Assembly (NCBI GenBank): GCA_963675925.2 | Contig: CAXXIB010000003.1 | Coordinates: forward strand, 124,001 to 188,000 | From: CAXXOK01 sp963675925 | Lineage (GTDB): Bacteria > Bacillota > Clostridia > Christensenellales > Aristaeellaceae | DNA length: 64,000 nucleotides | Reading direction: 5' to 3' | Part shown: positions 33,026-41,984 of the stretch, one piece after another | How the letters are laid out: the number at the start of each line of letters is the position of its first letter | Position numbering within the stretch: the stretch's first letter is position 1 | The notes under the pieces: generated by a model | Databases searched by the model: none | What the model saw: the letters and a program-made list of their open reading frames with translations, nothing else | Told to the model about the DNA's origin: nothing | Made by a program: the position numbers and the translations under genes

Positions 33026-33112
33026 TTGCATGATTTTGCTGCACAGGTATAATGATAAGTATTCAACTGGACCAGTAAAGGGCCAGATATGGTGAAGTAT
33101 CATAGTACCAGT
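33026..33112 (+). promoter_or_regulatory. MocR promoter and repeated operator-like sites
   Basis: TTGCAT (33026-33031), 16-base spacer, TATAAT (33048-33053) facing the MocR gene. Overlapping the start region are two imperfect direct repeats of the form ATGRTRAAGTAT (33052-33062 and 33089-33100), each followed by ACCAGT (33071-33076 and 33107-33112). MocR/PdxR regulators bind such repeats between divergent genes. Confidence 0.55.
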
Positions 33113-33125
33113 GGAGGAAGAAACC

Positions 33126-34517
33126 ATGTGGGATATCCCGCTTGACCGTAAATCAGGCATTAGTTTGCAGCGTCAGCTGTACCAAACGCTAAAGGACGGC
33201 ATAGTGTCGGGCAAAATGGCGGCAGGGGAACCTCTTCCCTCCACGAGGGATTTGGCGGCAGAGCTTGGCGTGTCGCGCAACACAGTGTGCGCTGCGTACG
33301 ATATGCTATGGACGGAAGGCTTCATCATCACCCGGCAGGGCGCGCCATCAAAGGTGGCGGAAGGACTGTCCCTTGATCGGGCAGAGGAAACGGAATCACC
33401 AAAGGCTCCCGTGCCAACGGAAACGAAAGTCAGCTGGGATTTTAAAACGGGGCAGCCGGATTTGTCGGTTTTCCCCTGGAAACAGTGGAACGAGGGAATC
33501 AGGTACGCGGCGGACAGCCTGACCAAAGAACAGTTTACCTATACCGGCACGAAGGGGTATACGCCGCTGTGCGGGGAGATTGCCCTTTGGCTGAAGCGTG
33601 CCCGCAACCTGGATGTTGACAAGCGCGACATTTATATGACCTCGGGGTCCACGCAAGCGCTGTTCCTACTGATGCAGTTGCTCCGCCGTGAGGGGCATGC
33701 ATTTGCTCTGGAAGATCCGTCTCACCCCGGCATACGAACTGTGATTCAAGATCAGGGATATCCGCTGCACTGGATGCCAGTCACAGCGCAGGGCGCGGAG
33801 GTCGCGGCGCTGCGTGGACAAGCGCTATCGGCGGTTTATGTTACGCCTTCGCACCAGTTTCCGCTGGGCAGTATTCTACCGGCGGATCGCCGGGCTGCGC
33901 TGATTCGCCTGGCGAAGGAGAAGGATTTCTATATCATCGAGGACGATTACGACAGCGAATTCCGCTACACAGGGGCTCCGATCAGCCCCATCCGTTCGAT
34001 GAGCGCTTCTCGTGTGATTTATGTTGGTACCTTTTCCAAAACCCTGTTCCCGGCCCTGCGAATAGGCTTTGTGGTGCTCCCCAAAGCCCTGCAAAAACAG
34101 TGGCGGCACAGCCGCACCTATTTGGATGTGCAAAACCCTATGCTGGAACAGGCAGCGCTTGCATGGTTTTTACAGACACGGAAGATGGACAAGCACATTC
34201 GGCGTATGAAACGCGTGTACGGTGAAAAACGGAACGCACTGCTCGAAGCCCTTACACATGTATTTGGGGATGCGGTCATTCCGCAGGGCGATGCATCCGG
34301 CCTGCACATTGCGCTGCAATTTCCGGGGTGCATATTCGGGGATGACTTTATCGAACAATGCAAAAAAACCGGCATTCGCATCCAGCCGGTTTCTAAGTAC
34401 AGCAGCAACGGCGCAGATTATCAGGATACCCTGTTGCTTGGTTACGGGCATCTATCCATTGCTCAAATCAGAGACGGTGTCAAAGCACTTGAGATGGTTA
34501 TCAAAGCGGCAACGTAA
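33126..34517 (+). CDS. MocR-family regulator (GntR DNA-binding plus aminotransferase fold)
   Basis: A 463-residue PLP-dependent transcription regulator. Residues about 5-75 are a GntR winged helix (SLQRQLYQTLKDGIVSGKMAAGEPLPSTR, then ELGVSRNTV); residues about 110-460 are an aminotransferase class I fold with the PLP lysine at about 305 (GTFSKTLFPALRIGF) and the EDDYDSEFR motif. The ATG follows GGAGG by nine bases. It is divergent from EamA-RidA-B3/B4, the classic location for the gene set a MocR regulator controls. The 3' end overlaps the convergent histidine kinase gene by 17 bases. Confidence 0.94.
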   Translation: MWDIPLDRKSGISLQRQLYQTLKDGIVSGKMAAGEPLPSTRDLAAELGVSRNTVCAAYDMLWTEGFIITRQGAPSKVAEGLSLDRAEETESPKAPVPTETKVSWDFKTGQPDLSVFPWKQWNEGIRYAADSLTKEQFTYTGTKGYTPLCGEIALWLKRARNLDVDKRDIYMTSGSTQALFLLMQLLRREGHAFALEDPSHPGIRTVIQDQGYPLHWMPVTAQGAEVAALRGQALSAVYVTPSHQFPLGSILPADRRAALIRLAKEKDFYIIEDDYDSEFRYTGAPISPIRSMSASRVIYVGTFSKTLFPALRIGFVVLPKALQKQWRHSRTYLDVQNPMLEQAALAWFLQTRKMDKHIRRMKRVYGEKRNALLEALTHVFGDAVIPQGDASGLHIALQFPGCIFGDDFIEQCKKTGIRIQPVSKYSSNGADYQDTLLLGYGHLSIAQIRDGVKALEMVIKAAT

Positions 34518-35931
34518 CCGCAAAGCAGTTGAAGCCGTCTTCGGTATAGGCGTGTACGCTGCCGCCGTGCATCTCTGCAATGCTTTTGACAATCGCCAGA
34601 CCGAGACCGTTACCGCTTCGCTGGGTGTTCACCCGATAGAAGCTGTTCCAGATCAGCTTCAGTTCCTGCGTTGGAATCGGCGGGCCGGAGTTGGCCACGA
34701 TTAGCCGTATATTGCCGCCCTCCTGGTGGAGTTCTAGGCGAATACTGCCGCGATCGTCCACATACTTGATCGCGTTGCCTAGCAGATTGCTCAGCACCTG
34801 ATTGATACGGAGACGGTCGGCCGTCAGTTCGCACGGGCCGTCAGCCATCAGTTCAATGCGGACATCCTTTTCATCTTGGATATTGCTGAACCGCTCTATG
34901 ACCTGATTGGCCAGCTCCCGCAGGCTAAAGGGTTCTTTGTGCAGCGTAAAGCTGCCTGATTCGTAGCTGGACAGGTCGAGCAGGTTTTTCACCAGGTCGC
35001 TCATGCCGCTGGCTTCGTCGACGATGACTTCGTAGTATTCCTGCGTTTCCTTCTGTGTTTTGGGCAGGCCCATCCGCAGTCCGTCAGCGTAGCCGAGGAT
35101 GACGCTGATGGGGTTTTTCAGCTCATGGGATACGTCGGCAACGAAGCGGCGGCGCATGGATTCAAGGCTGCGTTCTTTGCGCAGTTCCTGTTCCAACTGT
35201 TCATTGCTTTGATGAAGCTTACCGATGGTGCCGGATAGGGCATCCGCCATTTGATTTACACTGCCGGTCAGCTCTGCAAGCTCGTCATTGCCCTTTACGG
35301 CAAGGGTTTCATCAAAGTTGAGGCTAGCCATCTTGCGGGTGACGCGGTTAAGCTCGGTCAGGGGCTTGCTTAGGCTTTGGGAGATGAGGAAGATGATGAC
35401 AAGCCCGACCAGATACACCACAATGGACGACAGCATCATGAAGCTGAAAAACATCCGCGATGCTTCACCGACCAGGCCCATGGCTTTGGTGAGCATTAGC
35501 ATCGTCCCGTTGCCAAAGAGCAGCGTATAGACCATGGTTTGTTCGTCCGGTATATCGCCGCCCAGCACAGTGAAATACCCTTCCGTGGCGGCGGCGTGGT
35601 CATAGAGCATCCTGATGTCATCTGTGCTGAAAAGCAGGTTGTTTTGCCAGGCTGCAGGCGTAGCGACAGGCTGGAGGTCTTTATTGAAAAGGAATACGCG
35701 TGCTCCCGTGTTTTTGCTTACGGTGTCAATCGCAGTCTCGGAATCACCGGAGCGAAAGTCCTGCACAAAACGATTGGCTTCATTGCGCATGTTGCGATGG
35801 TTGGTCGACTGGAAATAATCGACCAGAAATACACGAATCACCAGAAAAAGCACGATGAGCAATACAAAGAACGTCATCGAGAACACCAGCAGTATTTTGT
35901 TGCGGATAGTTTTAATCTTCGGCAATTTCAA
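34501..35931 (-). CDS. Sensor histidine kinase
   Basis: A 476-residue membrane kinase: two transmembrane helices (about 12-35 and 162-185) around an extracellular domain, HAMP (about 186-240), HisKA with the phosphorylated His269 (DVSHELKNPISVILGYADGL), and an HATPase domain with N box NQVLSNLLGNAIKYVDD, G1-like LIVANSGPPI and GNGLGLAIVKSIAEMHGG. Start is TTG at 35931, overlapping the regulator gene by 20 bases and preceded by GGGGTGGG; start confidence is moderate. Partner of the OmpR-type regulator. Confidence 0.93.
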   Translation of the reverse strand: MKLPKIKTIRNKILLVFSMTFFVLLIVLFLVIRVFLVDYFQSTNHRNMRNEANRFVQDFRSGDSETAIDTVSKNTGARVFLFNKDLQPVATPAAWQNNLLFSTDDIRMLYDHAAATEGYFTVLGGDIPDEQTMVYTLLFGNGTMLMLTKAMGLVGEASRMFFSFMMLSSIVVYLVGLVIIFLISQSLSKPLTELNRVTRKMASLNFDETLAVKGNDELAELTGSVNQMADALSGTIGKLHQSNEQLEQELRKERSLESMRRRFVADVSHELKNPISVILGYADGLRMGLPKTQKETQEYYEVIVDEASGMSDLVKNLLDLSSYESGSFTLHKEPFSLRELANQVIERFSNIQDEKDVRIELMADGPCELTADRLRINQVLSNLLGNAIKYVDDRGSIRLELHQEGGNIRLIVANSGPPIPTQELKLIWNSFYRVNTQRSGNGLGLAIVKSIAEMHGGSVHAYTEDGFNCFAVTLPL

Positions 35932-36583
35932 AACGATAGCCCACCCCGCGAACCGTTTGAATCACGGTTTCATAGTCCTTTAGTTTTGCGCGCAGGGTTT
36001 TAATATGCGTATCCACTGTGCGCGGGTCACCATAGTAGTCAAAGCCCCAAACCCTGTCTAAAAGCTTCGACCGTTCTACCGTCAGGTTATGATTGCGGAT
36101 CAGGTATTCCAAAAGCTGAAACTCCTTATGCGTCAGCCCCAGATCCTTACCGTGGATGCTTGCGGCGCGGTTTGAAAAATCCACAGTCAGAGTCCCAAAA
36201 TGCCGGGCGTCCGATAGGCCTTTGCGATCCTTGCGGATGCATACCTTTACGCGGGCGATCAGCACCTGGTACTGAAAGGGTTTGGTGATATAGTCGTCCG
36301 CGCCGTATTCCAGTCCTTTGACCTCGTTGTAAGGCTCGTCCAGCGCAGTCAGGAAGATAACGGGTACGTCCGTTATCTTCCTGATCTCGCTAATGGTTTC
36401 GTAGCCGTCCATGCCGGGCATGCGGATGTCCAGCAGGATGAGGTCGATGTCCGGGGTCTCGGCGATGGTTAAAAGGCTGTCTTCGCCGCTGGCACTTTCA
36501 AGCACCTCGTAGTTTTCATTGCGCAGATAGTCGCCTACGATGCGCCGTACATTCTTTTCATCATCAATCACCAGAATTTTCAT
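35912..36583 (-). CDS. OmpR-family response regulator
   Basis: A 223-residue regulator: receiver domain with phospho-acceptor Asp52 (LILLDIRMPGMDG), conserved Thr (VIFLTALDEP) and Lys (YITKPF), and a C-terminal winged helix (LTHKEFQLLEYLIRNHN, then RVWGFDYYGDPRTVDTHIKTLRAKL). The ATG at 36583 has GAGG upstream. Co-transcribed with the kinase. The 53 bases before it carry an extended -10 promoter, so it can be transcribed separately from the upstream DUF1566 gene. Confidence 0.95.
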   Translation of the reverse strand: MKILVIDDEKNVRRIVGDYLRNENYEVLESASGEDSLLTIAETPDIDLILLDIRMPGMDGYETISEIRKITDVPVIFLTALDEPYNEVKGLEYGADDYITKPFQYQVLIARVKVCIRKDRKGLSDARHFGTLTVDFSNRAASIHGKDLGLTHKEFQLLEYLIRNHNLTVERSKLLDRVWGFDYYGDPRTVDTHIKTLRAKLKDYETVIQTVRGVGYRFEIAED

Positions 36584-36622
36584 ACCGTACCTCATCAGGC
36601 CTCAGGGTTCGTGTTTGCGCTT

Positions 36623-36631
36623 ATTATACCA
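36623..36631 (-). promoter_or_regulatory. Extended -10 promoter of the two-component system
   Basis: Minus strand TGGTATAAT (36631-36623), about 40 bases before the regulator ATG. No good -35 is seen, which fits an extended -10 promoter. It lies directly behind the DUF1566 stop. Confidence 0.55.
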
Positions 36632-36636
36632 TATTG

Positions 36637-38007
36637 TCAGTCAACCGGACGCACGGCACGGATGTAGTTGAATACGTACTGCACATCTCCCTGCGGTGCG
36701 TTGGTATTGGCGTAAGGGTAGTCGGCTTCATTGCCGGATTTGGGATCGCTGCGCTGCGCGCCTGCACCATGCATATCCATGATTACGCCGTTCATCTCGC
36801 CCTGCGCTTCGCCAAAGGCGATATAGACCGCGTATTCTCCGGGGTTGCGCCCGTCCAGGTGGGTGGTGGAGGTCCAGTAGAACGGATAGCCCGGAGAACC
36901 GTCCATGTTTTGTATCTCTGTAACCTGGAACAGGGGATCAATGGCGGCGGAGTTTGTGGTATCGGGAGAGCGGGTGTAATCGACAATGCTTTGCAGCTCT
37001 TTGGCATCGGGCAGCTTCCAATCGGAATAGCCTGCATACTCCAGATCCTCAGCCCAGGCAAGGGCATCTTCCCAGTCCATCGCGCCATCATCTTCCAGAT
37101 AACCCGAATCATACATCATCCACATCAAGCCCGTGGACAGATCGGTGATCGTACCGTCGCCGTTATCCACGAAATTATTCAGGCCGTAGGTTGTATTGCC
37201 GCGCACCAGTAAAACGTAGAAGTCTTTATCAATCGGGTACCCTTTAATGCGTCCATCGGCAAAGTTTACGCCAAACATGGTGGTGTTGTGGGTCATGGTG
37301 TCGGATTCGTAGATCGTGCTGGTAGCATATTGTGAATCGATGGAACGTTCACCCGTTGTGTCGCCGTAGTTGAAGGTGAAATAGTCTGTGTTGATATAGG
37401 GTGTGACATTCGTCTCCCCGGTGAAATCAATCAGCGAGTACAGCTCTTTAATGGTGGGTAGCCGCCAGTCGCTATACCCGGCCAGTTCAAAGGTTTCCAC
37501 CATTTCCACAGCCTCCGGCCAGGTCATTTTCTCGCCGGGGTCCTGTTGCCACATCAGCCCGGTCACGTTGTCGGTCACGGTGCCGTCTCCGTTGTCGGTA
37601 TAGCTGAAGGCGCTTCCTTGATAGCTGGCATCCTGCCCGTAGTAGGGGTCGCCCTCGCCGGGCTCTTTGATGGTGCCTGAGTCGGAGTAAAAGGCCGTGA
37701 TGCCTGTATCTACGATGGGGTAGTTGCCACGGAGTCCGGTGGTATCCACGCTTGGTACCAAGTCGTTTTCAATCGCGTTGGCTTCTGCAATCGTGTAGGT
37801 GGACTGCGCAGGCAAGCCGCCGTTTGGTGGGGTTTGGGATATCGTCTGCCGGTTTTCGGGCGGAGGGTTATGGTTTGCGCCGGGCCTTTGGCCCTGTGGC
37901 GGCTGGGTTCCGGCTGCATTGGTGACGGGAATCCACAGGAAGAGGAGTACCAGGGTCAGGGGCAGTGCTAGCAGTTTACGAATGTTGTGTTTTGTTTGGG
38001 TCTTCAT
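36637..38007 (-). CDS. Secreted DUF1566 (Lcl C-terminal domain) protein
   Basis: A 456-residue exported protein. Signal peptide with hydrophobic core LLALPLTLVLLFLWIPVTNAA, no lipobox, then a proline/glutamine-rich linker, and two copies of the DUF1566 domain, each with a DNGDGTVTD/DNGDGTITD loop, the phrase GLMWxx and AGYSDWRLP or AGYSDWKLP. DUF1566 has a C-type-lectin-like fold and is found in surface proteins of unknown ligand. Strong ribosome site AGGAGG. It is just upstream of the regulator-kinase pair on the same strand, so it may be their target or be sensed by the kinase. Confidence 0.85.
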   Translation of the reverse strand: MKTQTKHNIRKLLALPLTLVLLFLWIPVTNAAGTQPPQGQRPGANHNPPPENRQTISQTPPNGGLPAQSTYTIAEANAIENDLVPSVDTTGLRGNYPIVDTGITAFYSDSGTIKEPGEGDPYYGQDASYQGSAFSYTDNGDGTVTDNVTGLMWQQDPGEKMTWPEAVEMVETFELAGYSDWRLPTIKELYSLIDFTGETNVTPYINTDYFTFNYGDTTGERSIDSQYATSTIYESDTMTHNTTMFGVNFADGRIKGYPIDKDFYVLLVRGNTTYGLNNFVDNGDGTITDLSTGLMWMMYDSGYLEDDGAMDWEDALAWAEDLEYAGYSDWKLPDAKELQSIVDYTRSPDTTNSAAIDPLFQVTEIQNMDGSPGYPFYWTSTTHLDGRNPGEYAVYIAFGEAQGEMNGVIMDMHGAGAQRSDPKSGNEADYPYANTNAPQGDVQYVFNYIRAVRPVD

Positions 38008-38328
38008 GATATTTACCTCCTATCATGAGGGTCTGGTTGGAAAGAAATGTGTTTGCTGGTGAGTTCATCCACGCTTGCGTAGCGGTGGCCGTTGCGACCT
38101 GCACCATTTTGGGTTTGCGTGGGTTCACTCGCCTTGTCTCTATTGAACTGCGGCACGGTGAAGTTTATGTGAAGCCGGAAAATGGATTTACAAGTATGAA
38201 AACAAAGCAGGATACACGGCCCGCGGCGATTGACTTTAGTTGGCTGCATTTTTATAATGGCAATAGTATAGGGTTTGACATGGAAAATAACCCGGCATTC
38301 ATTTAGCCGGGCGTTGGAGGACGGCACT
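38008..38328. other. Intergenic region between DUF1566 and YfcC genes
   Basis: About 320 bases separating divergent genes. The right half holds the YfcC promoter (38230-38258) and a small leader hairpin CCCGGC/GCCGGG (38291-38312) just before the ribosome site. No convincing gene; open frames here lack ribosome sites. Confidence 0.55.
38230..38258 (+). promoter_or_regulatory. Promoter of the YfcC transporter gene
   Basis: TTGACT (38230-38235), 17-base spacer, TATAAT (38253-38258), 70 bases upstream of the GTG start. The hairpin CCCGGC-ATTCATTTA-GCCGGG lies in the leader. Confidence 0.75.
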
Positions 38329-39797
38329 GTGCAAAACAAACACGAGGAAGCGTCCCTGAAAATCGGCAAGCGCACGTTTATCGTTGCGTTCGTGATTCTG
38401 TTCCTGCTGATGATCACCGTTGGGGTTCTGACCCAGATTATCCCCACGGGAAGCTATACACGGGAGATGGTAGACGGCCGGGAGATGCTGCTGGACTATC
38501 AGCAAACTGATGTGGCGAAATTCCCCGTATACCGCTGGTTTACCGCGCCTATCGAGGTACTGTTTAGCGCGGACGGCGCGGTGGTTATTGTTATCATCTT
38601 CTTTTTGCTGGCGGTGAGCATGGCGTTTTCACTGCTGGAGAAAAGTAGCATTATGCTTTTATTTATCTCTGGCGTGGTGCGGCGTTTTGGCGGACACAAG
38701 TATGCACTGATGGCTATCATCGTGTTTGTATTCATGCTGATGGGTGCGGTGCTGGGCACGTTTGAGGAAAACATCGCGCTGGTGCCGATTATCCTCGCGC
38801 TGGCTTACTGCCTGGGCTGGGACTCGCTGGTGGGGCTGGGTATGAGCATGCTGGCATCCTGCTTTGGGTTTACAGCGGCCATTACCAATCCCTTTTCCAT
38901 CGCGATTACCCAGAAGCTGGCGGGCTTGCCGCTGTACTCGGGCTCAGGCTACCGCATACTGATCTTTGCGGTGTATTTCGGTGTGCTGTTCCTGTTCTTA
39001 TACCGCTATGCGCGCAAGATCGAAAAAGACCCGGCACAGTCCAAGGTTTATGGCGACGACGCAGCCCTGCGTGAAAAATACAGCGATACGGGCAGCCTGA
39101 TCAAGTGCTCGCCGAAAAAACGCCGGAGGAATACGCAAGGCTCAAAAAAGCCAGCCTTGCCTTTGGCATTTTCCTTTCGTTGATGCTGCTGTTGTTTGTT
39201 CTTTCGTCCTTTGTCTCCATCCTGTCTGAGTTAATGCTGCCCATCCTCGGTGTTCTGCTGCTTGTGGGCGGCCTGACGGCCAGCGGTATCGCGGGGATTG
39301 CGAATCAACGGAAACTGAAAATCATCGGCAGCGCAGCTGCGGGCATCGCGCCCGGCATTGTGCTGATACTCATGGCGATGAGCGTAAAATTCATCATTTC
39401 CAATGGTGGGATCATGGATACTATTTTGTATCACGCTGCGGGCTTGATCGAGTCCACGTCGCCGTATGTCGCCATCCTGCTGATTTTCGTATTCATTCTG
39501 GTGCTGGAGCTGTTCGTTGGCTCGTCTTCTGCCAAGGCGTTTCTGGTTATGCCGATTGTCGCACCGCTTGCCAACATGTTCCATTTTGCGCAGACTTCTG
39601 TGCTGGCGTTCAGCTTTGGGGATGGGTTTTCCAACATGATCTATCCCACCAATCCGGTGCTGCTGATTTGCCTGGGGCTGACGGTCGTCACATACCCCAA
39701 ATGGATTAAGTGGACCTTGAAATTACAGCTGATCTCGCTGGGGCTGGCTGCGGTCTTCCTGTTGATCGGCGTCGCCATTAATTACGGGCCGTTTTAA
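38329..39797 (+). pseudogene. YfcC-family transporter, interrupted by one frameshift
   Basis: Membrane carrier of the DcuC/YfcC superfamily (C4-dicarboxylate or basic amino acid antiport-like), about 490 residues when repaired. It starts at GTG 38329, eight bases after TTGGAGG, with the family phrase LLMITVGVLTQIIPTGSYTRE and GTFEENIALVPI. Around 39097-39101 the frame changes: adding one G (CTG-GAT-CAA instead of CTGATCAA) joins TGSL to DQVLAEKTPEEYARLKKAS and restores the C-terminal half, which ends ...GVAINYGPF. The sequence on both sides is otherwise intact, so this is a recent mutation or a sequencing error. Its promoter and ribosome site are intact. Confidence 0.85.
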
Positions 39798-39837
39798 TTG
39801 TTATCGGTGTTCTCATACGGATAAAGCGTTTCGAAAC

Positions 39838-39905
39838 AAAACGCACCCATTAGCGGATGCGTTAGCGAAGGACAGAAACATGCTGGAGTATACTCCGGCA
39901 TGTAT
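39838..39905. terminator. Two hairpins between convergent genes
   Basis: AACGCA/TGCGTT (39838-39866), followed on the minus strand by TTGTTT, and a near-perfect 24-base palindrome CATGCTGGAGTATACTCCGGCATG (39880-39903) that is followed on the plus strand by TATTTTTA. Together they probably terminate both the YfcC gene and the minus-strand pair. Confidence 0.65.
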
Positions 39906-39907
39906 TT

Positions 39908-40999
39908 TTATAGCACGCCTAGACTGCGGGCGGTATTGATGAGAAAATCCTGTACATTGGTGACAATACTGATGGTGGAAAGACTGCCACGGTCGCGCAG
40001 CTTGCCAACGGCAAACTCAGAAACATCGACCGTGTAGAAATACACGGGGCGCAGCTTGTCATCGCGGATTTGCCAGGAGGGCGACATGTTCCCGGTGGCA
40101 ATGGTATGCAGCTGCGTGGCCAGTGCAATCACGGTAGTAGCCTGCATGGTATGCTGGCGCATGGCGTTTTGTGCTTGATACACATCGCTGATTACGCCGG
40201 GCAGGGGGCCATCATCCCGGATAGACCCAGCCAGCACCATCGGTACGTTCTTGCGTACACAGGCAGCCACAATACCATCCTGTTCCGGGTGACCATTGAT
40301 ATACTGCTCAATCGAGCCAGCGGAACGCACATCGTTGATGGTCTGCAAATGGTAATAGTGGCCGTTGTATTTCAGCTCTTTTGTGTAAATATCCTGTCCC
40401 AATCCGGTGTGAAACAGCCCGGCTTCCATATCGTGTGTCGCCAGGGCATTCCCGGCGAGTACGGCGTGTACATACCCGCTTTTGATTAACCCGGACAGCG
40501 ATTTACGGGAATCATGGTCAAAGGCAACCGCAGGGCCGAGCACCCAGACAATGGTGCCATGATCGCGGTCGTGCCGCAGTACTTCGTACAGCTCATCATA
40601 ATCTCTGGAGTACGACGTTTCCCGGGATTTCCCGGTGCGGAAGGCAAAGCTCTGTGCATCGCCCCGGCCGTTTACGCTTTGAAACGCCTTGGTATGCGTA
40701 AATACGCCGTTGCTCAGGTCTTCCTCCCGACCGACGACAATACGGTCACCCTGCATCACTTTGCGGGCTTCGGTGGCGGTCGGTTTGCCGTCTTTGATGA
40801 CCACGGCGCAGTCCATACGAGCCGCGCTGATCAGCACCCAACTGCCGTCCAGCTTAAAATACTCCGGATAAATATTCGTCGCATAAAAGTTATCCGGCAA
40901 AATGCCGTCGCCGGGGGCCGGTACGGTTACAACATCCGGTGCGGATACAAAGCGCTTCTCCGAAAAATCCGGCGCGGTATACGTGGGCAGTGAAAACAT
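39908..40999 (-). CDS. LOR/SDH-type protein, ornithine cyclodeaminase (ArgZ/AgrE C-terminal) family
   Basis: A 363-residue protein matching the conserved domain of TIGR00300: DNFYATNIYPEYFKLDGSWV, AARMDCAVVI, WVLGPAVAFDHDSRKSL, GYVHAVLAGNALATHDMEAGLF, NDVRSAGSIEQYI, VPMVLAGSIRDDGPLPGVISDV and SIVTNVQDFL. In archaea and in the C-terminal half of cyanobacterial AgrE/ArgZ, this domain converts ornithine to proline with ammonia release. The N-terminal guanidine dihydrolase domain of AgrE is absent. The ATG at 40999 follows GGAGG by eight bases. Follows a PanE-like gene 25 bases upstream. Exact reaction is inference. Confidence 0.82.
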   Translation of the reverse strand: MFSLPTYTAPDFSEKRFVSAPDVVTVPAPGDGILPDNFYATNIYPEYFKLDGSWVLISAARMDCAVVIKDGKPTATEARKVMQGDRIVVGREEDLSNGVFTHTKAFQSVNGRGDAQSFAFRTGKSRETSYSRDYDELYEVLRHDRDHGTIVWVLGPAVAFDHDSRKSLSGLIKSGYVHAVLAGNALATHDMEAGLFHTGLGQDIYTKELKYNGHYYHLQTINDVRSAGSIEQYINGHPEQDGIVAACVRKNVPMVLAGSIRDDGPLPGVISDVYQAQNAMRQHTMQATTVIALATQLHTIATGNMSPSWQIRDDKLRPVYFYTVDVSEFAVGKLRDRGSLSTISIVTNVQDFLINTARSLGVL

Positions 41000-41024
41000 G
41001 GGAATCGCCTCCAATTGAATTGAG

Positions 41025-41984
41025 TTATACAGAAATGGCTGGGTATGCGGCTTCGATTTCTAGAATGCGCTGATAGAGCATACGGTTGACGGGTGTGTCC
41101 AGTTGATGCTTCTTTGAAAGCGCTAAAACCGTGCCGGAAAACAAATCGACTTCGCTTTTGCGTTTGGCTTCCACATCCTGCCGCATGGATGGTTTTCCCT
41201 GTGGATTCAAGCCTGCCAGCACATTCAGCCAATAGCTGAGGTCATCTTCCGTCAGGTCAACGCCTTCAAAGGCAGAGAGTGCAATTACTTCGCGCATGGC
41301 GGCGATCATGGTATCCCACGCCGGGCCGGGGGCTTGCACAGACCCGTAATCCGGGCCGAAAACCGCGACCGTCTGGTTGACCCCTACATTGAGCATAAAT
41401 TTGCCCCACATCCGTTTTCCCATGGTTTCGCTGATTTCATAGGGGAAGCCCGTACGCTGAAAAAAGCGTTCGATTGCTGCGACGACTTCCGTTGGCTGAC
41501 CGCTGATGCGTGTGCCGATGCACAGCTTTCCGGCGTGGCTGTAGGTCAGGTGATTGCCTTCCTTCACCGCGTCCATGCCGTAGGCAACGCAATCGACCAC
41601 CTTGTCCATGCCGAACTGCTTGCCGATGATTTCCTCGCTGCTGATGCCGTTAAGCAGGGACAGGATCAGCGTGCTTTCGCCAACATGGCCGCGCATGACC
41701 TCAAGCGCGTCGTTAAGCTGCGGGGCCTTAACGGCGACGAGAACCAAATCGGCGGCTTTGGCGGTGCCATCGGTAGATACATATTGAAAATCACAGGCCT
41801 TGCTGTTGGCAAATACACCGTCTGTCTGGTAACGGGCGATGCGTTTGGGGTCTGCCAGGATACGCAAATCGTTTTTGGGCATGGACAGGGAAAGAATATC
41901 CCCAAACAGCGTTCCCAGCGCACCAAGCCCCACAATGGTAACGGTTTTGATTTCTGATACGGTGTTTTTGCTCTGCGTTGACAT
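41025..41984 (-). CDS. Ketopantoate reductase family (PanE/ApbA) dehydrogenase
   Basis: A 319-residue NADP-dependent reductase. N-terminal Rossmann motif VTIVGLGALGTLFG, substrate-side segment VLVAVKAPQLNDAL, and the conserved LSLLNGISSEEII with the PanE lysine/asparagine region, then the helical C-terminal domain (KFMLNVGVNQTVAVFG). True PanE makes pantoate, but many paralogues reduce other 2-oxoacids or form amino acid derivatives. Pairing with an ornithine-cyclodeaminase-like protein suggests an amino acid rather than CoA role. Start uses MSTQSK with AGGAGACG upstream. Confidence 0.88.
   Translation of the reverse strand: MSTQSKNTVSEIKTVTIVGLGALGTLFGDILSLSMPKNDLRILADPKRIARYQTDGVFANSKACDFQYVSTDGTAKAADLVLVAVKAPQLNDALEVMRGHVGESTLILSLLNGISSEEIIGKQFGMDKVVDCVAYGMDAVKEGNHLTYSHAGKLCIGTRISGQPTEVVAAIERFFQRTGFPYEISETMGKRMWGKFMLNVGVNQTVAVFGPDYGSVQAPGPAWDTMIAAMREVIALSAFEGVDLTEDDLSYWLNVLAGLNPQGKPSMRQDVEAKRKSEVDLFSGTVLALSKKHQLDTPVNRMLYQRILEIEAAYPAISV

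Noticed and set aside
38291..38312. Riboswitch before YfcC
   Set aside because: Only a single 6-bp hairpin; no conserved riboswitch core was recognised.
38013..38447. Minus-strand open frame across the DUF1566/YfcC intergenic region
   Set aside because: Crosses a consensus plus-strand promoter and the start of the YfcC gene; no ribosome site.
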